Source: Streptomyces sp. NBC_01351 | GTDB taxonomy: Bacteria; Actinomycetota; Actinomycetes; Streptomycetales; Streptomycetaceae | Length of the DNA stretch: 64,000 bases | Assembly (NCBI RefSeq): GCF_036237315.1 | Contig: NZ_CP108356.1 | Location: forward strand, 5,275,501 to 5,339,500 | Direction: 5' to 3' | Part shown: piece by piece, positions 1 through 7,212 of the stretch | Layout of the letters: each line of letters begins with the position of its first letter | Numbering within the stretch: the first letter of the stretch is position 1 | Notes under the pieces: model-generated | Databases searched by the model: none | What the model saw: only the letters and a program-made list of their open reading frames with translations | What the model was told of the DNA's origin: nothing | Translations under genes and position numbers: made by a program

Positions 1-662
1 GCCGCCCCGGTGAGGGTGCCCGCCTCGGGGAAGACGGCGGTGCAGAGCAGGGCCGCCAGGACCGGGCCGAACATGAAGGAGAGCTCGTCGGCGGCCTGTT
101 CGAAGGACATCGCCGTGTGGTGGGCGGCCGGGGATCCGCGCAGCAGGTGCGTCCAGCGGGCGCGGGACAGGCCGCCGATGTTCGGGGTGGTGGCGGTCGC
201 GGCGTAGGAGGCGAAGAGGGTCCACGCGGGGGCCTCGGTACGGACGCACACGACCAGGGAGAGCGAGCCGAGGACCGCGATCAGCGTTGCCGGGAGGGCG
301 ATCCGGGCCTGGCCGTGCCGGTCGACGAGCCGGGCGGTCCAGGGCGCGACCAGCGCGGTGGCGGCCAGACCGGTCGCGGTGACCGCGCCGGCGAGGGCGT
401 ACGAACCGCGCTGGCCGGCGATCATCATGACCGCGCTGATCCCGAACATGCCCATGGGGAGCCGGGCGATCAGGTTCCCGGCGGTGAAGGCGCGGGTGCC
501 GGGGAGCGCGAAGAGGCGGCCGTACGGCCCGCGCGGCCGGGTCCGGGGGCGGGGGCGCGGCGGGGTGGCGATGACGAGGGTGGTGCCGGTGACGGTCATG
601 CGGGGGGAGCGGGCGGTGGCCGGGGCGGTGGCAGGGGTGGCAGCGGTGGTGGTGGCGGGCAT
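1..662 (-). CDS. MFS transporter, partial (C-terminal part beyond window)
   Basis: Reading the minus strand from the ATG at 662 gives an open frame to the window edge. It begins with a Thr/Ala/Pro/Arg-rich cytoplasmic tail of about 45 residues, followed by alternating hydrophobic helices and short loops. A motif-A-like loop (TARLVDRHGQAR) is typical of major facilitator exporters. Only about 220 residues are visible, so the substrate cannot be inferred. A second in-frame ATG at 599 would shorten the tail. The gene is divergent from the LysR-type regulator, with 84 bp between starts, an arrangement in which the regulator often controls the transporter. Confidence 0.85.
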   Translation of the reverse strand, partial: MPATTTAATPATAPATARSPRMTVTGTTLVIATPPRPRPRTRPRGPYGRLFALPGTRAFTAGNLIARLPMGMFGISAVMMIAGQRGSYALAGAVTATGLAATALVAPWTARLVDRHGQARIALPATLIAVLGSLSLVVCVRTEAPAWTLFASYAATATTPNIGGLSRARWTHLLRGSPAAHHTAMSFEQAADELSFMFGPVLAALLCTAVFPEAGTLTGA

Positions 663-746
663 GGGGAAAGCCTCGGGCCGGGCCGCAGCCCCGGTCCAAC
701 ACCTGTTCGGAGCCCATTCACATCATCATGTTGTTAGTCTCCGGGG

Positions 747-1712
747 GTGATGCCCCGTGATGTGGAACCCCGCCTGCTGCGCGGCTTCGTCGCCGTCGCC
801 GAGGAACTGCACTTCACCCGCGCCGCCGCCCGCCTCTACGTCGCCCAGCAGGCGCTCAGCCGGGACGTCCGCCGGCTGGAACGGACCCTGGGCACGACCC
901 TGCTCGTCCGCACCACCCGCGCCGTCGAGCTGACCCCCGACGGGGAGCGGCTGCTCCCGCCGGCCCGGCGCGTGCTGGCCGCGCACGAGGCGCTCGCCGC
1001 CGCCTTCACCGCCCCCCGCGCCCTCCTCGTCGACCTCAACACCGACGGGCCCTGCACCCCCAGGACCGTGCTGGAACGGGCCCGCGAACTCGCCCCCGAC
1101 AGCGAGCTGATGGCCCGCTTCGAGAGCGGCCTCACGCACGCCGCCGCCGAGATCGCCGCCGGGCGCCTCGACGTCTCCTTCGGGTACGCCGACGGGCTGG
1201 ACCCGGCGCTGCGGGCGGGGCTCGCCGTGATGCCCGTGCGGTACGAGCCGCTCGCCGTGCTGCTGCCCGAGGGGCACGCGCTGGCCCCGCTGGAATCCGT
1301 ACCGCTCGACGCACTGGCCGGGGAGACCGTGTACGCGGGCGACGGGAACCCGCGCACCGCCGAGTGGACGGGGCTGGCGCGCGAGCTGTTCGCCGGGCGG
1401 GGCATCGAGGTGGCGCCGCCCGCGCCGGTGGCCATCGGCAAGGAGGAGTTCCGCCGGGTCATGACCAAGACCCGCAACCCGGTGCTGGTGACCGTGGACT
1501 TCCTCGACATGCCGGCCTCCGTGAAGCGGCCGCTGACCGACCCGGTGCCGCTGTCGCCGCTGTCCATGGTGTGGCGCAAGGGCTTCTCCCACCCCGGCCT
1601 GGACGCCCTGCGCACCGCGGCCGCCGACCTGGCGGCCGAGCGGGGGTGGCTGGATCAGCCTCCCGGCAGCAGGCTGCCGAAGGGGCTCACACCCCGCCGC
1701 GGCGGCGGGTGA
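747..1712 (+). CDS. LysR-family transcriptional regulator
   Basis: This 321-residue protein has the LysR layout: an N-terminal winged helix (residues ~5-65, LRGFVAVAEELHFTRAAARL, then QQALSRDVRRLERTLG) and a C-terminal periplasmic-binding-like effector domain from ~85. Length is normal for the family. The GTG at 747 is preceded by a TAGTCT -10 hexamer at 735-740 and no Shine-Dalgarno sequence, so the mRNA may start at the GTG; an ATG lies one codon later. It is divergent from the MFS gene and may regulate it; the effector is unknown. Confidence 0.9.
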   Translation: MMPRDVEPRLLRGFVAVAEELHFTRAAARLYVAQQALSRDVRRLERTLGTTLLVRTTRAVELTPDGERLLPPARRVLAAHEALAAAFTAPRALLVDLNTDGPCTPRTVLERARELAPDSELMARFESGLTHAAAEIAAGRLDVSFGYADGLDPALRAGLAVMPVRYEPLAVLLPEGHALAPLESVPLDALAGETVYAGDGNPRTAEWTGLARELFAGRGIEVAPPAPVAIGKEEFRRVMTKTRNPVLVTVDFLDMPASVKRPLTDPVPLSPLSMVWRKGFSHPGLDALRTAAADLAAERGWLDQPPGSRLPKGLTPRRGGG

Positions 1713-1809
1713 GAGCAAGGTTTCGCGACGGTCATCCGGCGGGGACCGGGGCCGAAACGCGCCCTTCCTACGGTCGTCACCACGGACGCGACAGCTGTGG
1801 AGGCGTGTG

Positions 1810-3180
1810 ATGACCGGTACGACCGCACCGCGCAAGGGGGGCCGCTGGATCGAGCAGTGGGATCCCGAGGACGAGACCTTCTGGAAGGAGGGCGGCGAGA
1901 AGATCGCCCGCCGCAACCTGGTCTACTCCGTGCTCTCCGAGCACATCGGCTTCTCCATCTGGTCGCTCTGGTCCGTGATGGTCCTCTTCATGAGCCCCGC
2001 GTACGGGATCGACCCGGCCGGCAAGTTCTTCCTGATCGCCACCGCCACCTTCGTCGGGGCGGTCGTCCGGGTGCCGTACACCTTCGCCGTGGCCCGCTTC
2101 GGCGGCCGGAACTGGACCATCGTCAGCGCGCTGCTCCTGCTCGCGCCGACGGTTGCCGCGCTGGTCGTGATGGAGCCCGGGACCTCGTACGGGACCTTCC
2201 TGCTCGTCGCGGCCCTCACCGGGGTCGGCGGAGGCAACTTCGCCTCCTCCATGACGAACATCAACGCCTTCTTCCCGCTGCGCAAGAAGGGCTGGGCGCT
2301 CGGCCTGAACGCCGGCGGCGGCAACATCGGCGTACCCGTGGTGCAGCTGGCGGGACTGCTGGTCATCGCCACCGCCGGGGCCACCGAGCCGCGGCTCCTG
2401 CTCGCCGCCTACATCCCGCTGATCGTGATCGCGGCCGTGCTGGCGGCCGTACGGATGGACAACCTGGCGCCCGTGCGCAACGACACGGGCGCGGTCCGCG
2501 AGGCCGTCAAGGACGCGCACACCTGGATCATGTCCTTCCTCTACATCGGCACCTTCGGGTCCTTCATCGGATACAGCTTCGCCTTCGGGCTGGTGCTCCA
2601 GACCCAGTTCGGCCGCACCCCCCTCCAGGCCGCCTCGCTGACCTTCATCGGGCCGCTGCTCGGCTCGCTGATCCGGCCGGTGGGCGGGGCGCTCGCGGAC
2701 CGGTTCGGCGGGGCGCGGATCACGCTGGGGACCTTCGTGGCCATGGCCGCCGCGACCGGCGTGGTGGTGTTCGCCTCGCAGCGGCAGTCGCTGCCGGTGT
2801 TCCTCGTCGGCTTCGTGGCGCTCTTCGTCCTCAGCGGGCTCGGCAACGGATCGACGTACAAGATGATCCCCGGCATCTTCCAGGCCAAGGCGCTCGCCCG
2901 CGGCATGAGCGGCGAGGCCGCGGCCGCCTACGGGCGACGGCTCTCCGGGGCCTCCATGGGGCTGATCGGGGCCGTCGGCGCGCTGGGCGGGCTCGGCATC
3001 AACCTGGTCTTCCGGGAGGCGTTCCTGAGCTCCGGGTCGGGCACGGCGGCCTTCGTCACCTTCCTCGGCTTCTACGCCGTGTGCTGCGCGGTGACCTGGG
3101 CGGTATACCTTCGCCGGCCGGCGGCCGCGGTGCTGCCGACGGCCGGGGCCGAGGTGAAACCGCAGCTCACGTCGGTGTAA
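1810..3180 (+). CDS. narK: Nitrate/nitrite transporter, NarK type (MFS)
   Basis: This 456-residue, 12-helix MFS protein carries the two glycine-rich nitrate signature segments of the nitrate-nitrite porter family: GGGNFASSMTNINAFFP near residue 138 and LNAGGGNIGVPVVQL soon after. A soluble N-terminal segment rich in Trp/Glu (RWIEQWDPEDETFW) is typical of actinobacterial NarK. It moves nitrate or nitrite across the cytoplasmic membrane. The ATG at 1810 has GGAGG at 1799-1803; a GTG one codon upstream is less likely. It lies directly upstream of a HemD-like regulator, the same pair recalled from the S. coelicolor nitrogen-assimilation locus. Confidence 0.92.
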   Translation: MTGTTAPRKGGRWIEQWDPEDETFWKEGGEKIARRNLVYSVLSEHIGFSIWSLWSVMVLFMSPAYGIDPAGKFFLIATATFVGAVVRVPYTFAVARFGGRNWTIVSALLLLAPTVAALVVMEPGTSYGTFLLVAALTGVGGGNFASSMTNINAFFPLRKKGWALGLNAGGGNIGVPVVQLAGLLVIATAGATEPRLLLAAYIPLIVIAAVLAAVRMDNLAPVRNDTGAVREAVKDAHTWIMSFLYIGTFGSFIGYSFAFGLVLQTQFGRTPLQAASLTFIGPLLGSLIRPVGGALADRFGGARITLGTFVAMAAATGVVVFASQRQSLPVFLVGFVALFVLSGLGNGSTYKMIPGIFQAKALARGMSGEAAAAYGRRLSGASMGLIGAVGALGGLGINLVFREAFLSSGSGTAAFVTFLGFYAVCCAVTWAVYLRRPAAAVLPTAGAEVKPQLTSV

Positions 3181-3280
3181 CCGGGGCGAAATACGGGGGA
3201 ACCGAGCCTGACACGGCACCTTGGCAGGCTCGGTCCACCCGTAACGCCCCCGCCCCCCATGCGTCACTAGGCAGGTCACG

Positions 3281-4450
3281 ATGTACGAGACCAAGACCGG
3301 CCCGCTCGCGGGCTTCACCGTCGGCGTCACCGCGGCCCGGCGGGCGGACGAACTCATCGCCCTGCTCCGGCGGCGCGGCGCCGCCGTCGTGCACGCGCCG
3401 GCGCTGCGGATCGTGCCGCTCGCCGACGACAGCGAACTGCTGGCCGCGACCAAGGAACTGATCGGCTGCGCCCCGGACGTGGTCGTGGCCACCACCGCCA
3501 TCGGCTTCCGGGGCTGGATCGAGGCCGCCGACGGGTGGGGGATCGGCGAGGAGCTGCTGGCGCGGCTGCGGGCCACCGAACTGCTGGCGCGCGGACCGAA
3601 GGTCAAGGGCGCCATCCGGGCCGCCGGGCTCGTGGAGACCTGGTCCCCGGACTCGGAATCCCTCGCGGAGGTACTGGAACGGCTGCTGGCCGGCGGGGTC
3701 GCCGGGCGGCGGATCGCGCTCCAGCTGCACGGGGAGCCGCTGCCCGGCTTCGTCGAGGCGCTGCGGGCCGGCGGGGCCGAGGTGGTGGTCGTCCCGGTGT
3801 ACCGGTGGATGGCCCCGGAGGACCTGGCCCCGCTGGACCGGCTCCTCGACGCGGTGATCGGCGGCGGGGTCGACGCGGTCAGCTTCACCTCGGCACCGGC
3901 AGCGGCCTCGCTGCTGTCCCGGGCGGAGGAGCGGGGCGTTCGGGAACCCCTGCTGGAGGCACTGCGGGGCGTGGGCGGGGGGCCGTCCGTGCCCGTGCTG
4001 TCCGCGTGCGTGGGGCCCGTGACCGCGCTGCCGCTCCAGGCGCACGGGGTGGACACCGTGCAGCCGGAGCGGTTCCGGCTCGGCCCGCTGGTGCAGCTGC
4101 TCTGCCAGGAACTCCCGGGCCGGGCGCGGGTCCTGCCGGTGGCCGGGCACCGGGTGGAACTCCGCGGGCACGCGGTCCTGCTCGATGCGGAACTGCGGCC
4201 CGTACCGCCCGCCGGGATGGCCCTGCTGCGGACGCTGGCGCGGCGCCCCGGATGGGTGGTGTCGCGGGCTGACCTGCTGCGGGCCCTGCCGGGGGCGGGC
4301 CGCGACGAGCACGCCGTGGAAACGGCGATGGCCCGGCTGAGGGTGGCGCTGGGGGCGCCGAAGCTGATCCAGACGGTGGTCAAGCGGGGGTACCGGCTGT
4401 CGCTGGACGCGGGCGGAGAGGTCAAGTACGGGGAGACTCCCGCCGGTTAG
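3281..4450 (+). CDS. nnaR: Uroporphyrinogen-III synthase-like transcriptional regulator (NnaR type)
   Basis: This 389-residue protein fuses a HemD-like bilobed domain (residues ~8-270, beginning GFTVGVTAARRADELIALLRRRGA) to a C-terminal OmpR-type winged helix (~290-380, ending with VETAMARLRVALGAPKLIQTVVKRGYRL). HemD alone makes the uroporphyrinogen-III used for siroheme, the nitrite reductase cofactor. The fusion matches NnaR, described in S. coelicolor as an activator of nitrate/nitrite assimilation genes. A TAGGCA hexamer at 3268-3273 is 7 nt before the ATG, allowing leaderless transcription. Whether the synthase lobe remains catalytic cannot be told from sequence. Confidence 0.88.
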   Translation: MYETKTGPLAGFTVGVTAARRADELIALLRRRGAAVVHAPALRIVPLADDSELLAATKELIGCAPDVVVATTAIGFRGWIEAADGWGIGEELLARLRATELLARGPKVKGAIRAAGLVETWSPDSESLAEVLERLLAGGVAGRRIALQLHGEPLPGFVEALRAGGAEVVVVPVYRWMAPEDLAPLDRLLDAVIGGGVDAVSFTSAPAAASLLSRAEERGVREPLLEALRGVGGGPSVPVLSACVGPVTALPLQAHGVDTVQPERFRLGPLVQLLCQELPGRARVLPVAGHRVELRGHAVLLDAELRPVPPAGMALLRTLARRPGWVVSRADLLRALPGAGRDEHAVETAMARLRVALGAPKLIQTVVKRGYRLSLDAGGEVKYGETPAG

Positions 4451-4473
4451 GCGCTCTGGGTTAACGTGCCCGA

Positions 4474-5025
4474 ATGATCATTGACGGGGTGGAGATGAGG
4501 GGCCTCGAGCTCGGCGACGCCGCCGCGCTGGCCGAGGCGTTCGCGCGCAACCGGGCGTACATGGCGGCCTACGAGCCGGTGCGACCGGAGGCCTACTTCA
4601 CGGAGGCGGGGCAGCTGGCCCGCATCGAGAGCATGCTCGACGACCGGGACGGGGGGCGGCTGCTCCCGTGGGTGCTCGTCGAGGCGGGTGCCGGCGGTGC
4701 GGTGGTCGGGGCGATCAACCTGGGCTCCATCGAGCTCGGCCCGCTGTGCAGCGGTGGCGTGGGCTACTGGGTCGACACGGCCTGGCACCGGAAGGGGCTG
4801 GCCTCGGCCGCACTGGAGGAGGTCCTGCGGGTCGCCCGCGAGGAGGTGGGGCTGCACCGGGTGGCGGCCGGGACGCTGACCGACAACGTGGCCTCGCAGG
4901 CGGTCCTGCGGAAGGCGGGCTTCGAGCAGTACGGGCTCGCGCCGCGGTACCTGCACATCAACGGCGCCTGGCGCGACCACCGCCTCTTCCAGCGGCTGCT
5001 GCACGACGACCCCCCGGCCGGGTAG
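4474..5025 (+). CDS. GNAT-family N-acetyltransferase (RimJ/RimL-like)
   Basis: This 183-residue single-domain protein has the GNAT acetyl-CoA loop region (GVGYWVDTAWHRKGLASAALEEVLRVA) and the downstream NVASQAVLRKAGFEQYG segment typical of RimJ/RimL-type protein acetyltransferases. It likely acetylates a protein or small-molecule amine in the cytoplasm; the substrate is unknown. TTAACG at 4461-4466 stands 7 nt before the ATG, with no obvious ribosome-binding site. The gene follows nnaR by 23 bp and may still be a separate transcription unit. Confidence 0.88.
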   Translation: MIIDGVEMRGLELGDAAALAEAFARNRAYMAAYEPVRPEAYFTEAGQLARIESMLDDRDGGRLLPWVLVEAGAGGAVVGAINLGSIELGPLCSGGVGYWVDTAWHRKGLASAALEEVLRVAREEVGLHRVAAGTLTDNVASQAVLRKAGFEQYGLAPRYLHINGAWRDHRLFQRLLHDDPPAG

Positions 5026-5044
5026 CCCCCCCGGGGCGGGTGCG

Positions 5045-5170
5045 GCGCCGTTGCCGGGGCGCTCCACCCTGCCCGGCGTTTGAGGGCACGGGCGCGCAGC
5101 GCACGTACGGGGTCTGGGGCGGAGCCCCTGGGGGCACCTCCCAGCGGTAGCTGGGGGAGGAACGGTGGGA
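5045..5170. repeat. Dispersed intergenic palindromic repeat, copy 1
   Basis: This stretch contains the blocks that recur near 35.1, 40.0, 51.1 and 57.5 kb: a CCGGCGTTTGAG block, a GGGGTCTGGGGCGGAGCCCC block and CCCAGCGGTAGCTGGGG. Several are self-complementary and could fold into hairpins. It sits after the GNAT gene and may help end transcription. No coding sequence is supported here. Confidence 0.7.
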
Positions 5171-5301
5171 GGGCGGGCAGGGGACAGCCCCCGCGCAGCG
5201 GCAACCCAACGCACGGGGGACGGACCGGTTCGGGGGCTTCCGGATGGGCGCGCGGGGCGGCAATCTGGTGGGGCGCCCCACGACGCGAGGCGGTGACGGG
5301 C

Positions 5302-5850
5302 ATGCGGTTCGACTCAGGGCGGGTCTGCCTGGACCTGGTGGCCACTGAGCGCATCCGGGACGGCGACGAGCTGCGGACGTGGCTCGCCGGCGCCGGGCTG
5401 GTCCCCGGCCGGACCCCGCTCGCGCGGGTCGGGCCCGACTGGGTGGCGGCCTTCCAGGACCTGCGCCGGGACGTGGAGGCCCTCGTACGGGCCGAGCTGC
5501 ACGGAACCGAGCCCGAGGAACAGGCCCTGGCCCGGGTCAACGCACTGGCCGCCGGACCACCCCCGGGCCTGTGTGCCGTACGCGACCAAGAGGGACACCT
5601 CGTACGGGAGTTGTGCGGCGGCGTGGAATGCGGCGCGCTGCTCGCGGCGGTCGCCCGCGATGCCGTGGAGCTGCTGACCGACCCCGGGGACCTCGCCCTG
5701 CTGCGGGCCTGCGAGGGCGACGGCTGCGCCCGCATCTACCTGGACACCTCCCGCGGGCACCGCCGCCGCTGGTGCTCCAGCGAGCTGTGCGGGAACCGCG
5801 AGCGGGTGGCCCGGCACCGACGGCGGGCCCGCACGGGGGTGGGGACGTAG
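5302..5850 (+). CDS. CGNR zinc-finger domain protein
   Basis: This 182-residue protein has an N-terminal ABATE-like region (RFDSGRVCLDLVAT) and a C-terminal CGNR zinc finger (residues ~135-176) with the signature CEGDGCARIYLD, then RRWCSSELCGNRERVARHR. CGNR proteins are probable DNA-binding regulators found mainly in actinobacteria; no target is evident. ATG 5302 was chosen because family similarity begins there. A GTG at 5293 would add three residues. The reading frame is open far upstream through repeat DNA, which is not credible coding. Confidence 0.82.
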   Translation: MRFDSGRVCLDLVATERIRDGDELRTWLAGAGLVPGRTPLARVGPDWVAAFQDLRRDVEALVRAELHGTEPEEQALARVNALAAGPPPGLCAVRDQEGHLVRELCGGVECGALLAAVARDAVELLTDPGDLALLRACEGDGCARIYLDTSRGHRRRWCSSELCGNRERVARHRRRARTGVGT

Positions 5851-5868
5851 GGGGGCGCTTCCTCACGG

Positions 5869-6165
5869 TGCGGGCGGGCTTCTGCCCCCTCGGGCCCCGC
5901 TCCGGGGCGGTGTTTGCCCACCCGCCCCCGGCCTGCGGGCCCGGACTTCGGCGGGCGGGGCTCGAGCCGGCCCCGCTCCGGGGCGGTGTTTGCCCACCCG
6001 CCCCCGGCCTGCGGGCCCGGACTTCGGCGGGCGGGGCTCGAGCCGATCGGAATCAGAGCAGCCTGGGGGTCTCCCGTCAGTCCCATGGTCCTTCCGTGTC
6101 GGGCCGGCCTGTCAAGGGCGCTCACTGCGTTCGCGTCGCTTCGCGACGGCCTTCGGCCGCCCTTG
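5869..6165 (+). repeat. Intergenic repeat, arm A (inverted relative to 6868-7092)
   Basis: About 300 bp without a supported gene. It is closely similar to the reverse complement of 6868-7092: both carry the blocks GGGCGGGCTTCTGCCCCCTC, GTGTTTGCCCACCCGCCC (TTTAC in the other arm), CCGATCGGAATCAGAG, GGGGGTCTCCCGTCAGTCCC and TCGCGACGGCCTTCGGCCGC. Within this arm a 76-bp unit is duplicated in tandem (5893-5968 and 5969-6044). Together the arms bracket a truncated CYTH gene. Confidence 0.85.
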
Positions 6166-6580
6166 ACAGACCGACCCGCCCCGGAAAGACAAGGACTGCC
6201 GGGAAACCCCCAAAGGAACGGGCCGGTAAGAAGGAAATGGACGGGCACGTCGGTGATGCACGGTCGGGTTTCCGGTCGGCAGGCCCCGGCGAGGTCCCTT
6301 CCAGGCCCGATTCCGGGTCTGGGGCAGCCCAACCACCGTCAAACAGCGAACAGGTGACGCTGGCGGGCAGTCAGACGGGCCCCACGCACCAGATCGCTAC
6401 GCGCTCCTCGCCAACGGCGTCCGACAGCCGTCTCGGGCTGATATCCGCACCAGAGCGAGACCAGCAGCACATCAGAGTCCGACGAGCGCAGCCGATCGCT
6501 ACGCGCTCCTCACATCTCGGCGTCTGCGGCTCGTCTCTTCACTTGCCCGTCTCAGCCGTCAGGTCGCAGCGGCCTGCGGC
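6166..6580. other. Non-coding stretch between repeat arm A and the CYTH fragment
   Basis: I see no credible gene in these 415 bp. Codon bias is lost and GC is lower than in the flanking genes. An 18-bp direct repeat, GATCGCTACGCGCTCCTC, occurs at about 6392-6409 and again near 6493-6510. The content looks like decayed or foreign sequence. Confidence 0.55.
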
Positions 6581-6865
6581 TCAGCCTCGGCGACGGGCCT
6601 TCACCGCGTCGGTGTACTGCTCGCGCGTCAGGTCCTGCGTGCCGATGCCGAGCTCGGCAAGAACCCCGCGCACGTCATCCAGCGCCTTGGTCAGGTCCTT
6701 CTCCTCGACGAGGGTCTCCACCTCAAGGAACGTCCCGTCCAGCTCGGGAACTCGGACCAAGGTGGCGAGCATCTGCCTGCCTCGTGCCTCGAAGGAGTAG
6801 TTCCTGCACCGCTTCTCGAATGCGATGGCCGGTACATAGCCGAGGCCGTACAGGGTCGCGTGCAT
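6581..6865 (-). pseudogene. Truncated CYTH / class IV adenylate cyclase-like fragment (C-terminal half)
   Basis: The 94 codons read from the minus strand match the C-terminal half of actinobacterial CyaB-type CYTH proteins: LGYVPAIAFEKRCRNYSFEA, then GTFLEVETLVEE and a final ELGIGTQDLTREQYTDAV. Family members are about 180 residues and start with an EIE/EAEL metal-binding motif, which is absent here. Upstream of the first Met the frame runs straight into repeat arm B. The 5' half has therefore been lost, probably in the rearrangement that brought the repeat in. Residual expression is possible, but catalysis is not expected without the N-terminal strands. Confidence 0.75.
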
Positions 6866-6867
6866 CG

Positions 6868-7092
6868 CCTCAAGGGCGGCCGAAGGCCGTCGCGAAGCGA
6901 CGCGACCGAAGGGAGCGCCCTTGAGGGACCGGCCCGACACGGAAGGACGATGGGACTGACGGGAGACCCCCAGGCCTCTCTGATTCCGATCGGCTCGGAC
7001 CCCGCCACCCGAAGTCCCGGCCCGCAGGCCGGGGGCGGGTGGGTAAACACCGACCACGCCCGGCGCCCCGAGGGGGCAGAAGCCCGCCCGCA
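6868..7092 (-). repeat. Intergenic repeat, arm B (inverted copy of 5869-6165)
   Basis: On the minus strand this reproduces arm A in the same block order with several substitutions and only one copy of the 76-bp unit. It abuts the broken 5' end of the CYTH fragment, so the repeat edge coincides with the gene truncation. No coding function is supported. Confidence 0.82.
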
Positions 7093-7212
7093 GCCGTGGG
7101 GCCATGCAGCGGCCCCCGGCCCCCCGCAACCACCTCCCGGAAGCAGGGTGCGGACAGGGGTCCCGGTCGCGTACGGTTGACGGTCGCCCATGCACGTCAG
7201 AAGGGGGCCTTG

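Noticed and set aside
1777..4425. An 882-codon minus-strand frame
   Set aside because: It is antisense to narK and nnaR, both clearly real from their motifs and starts.
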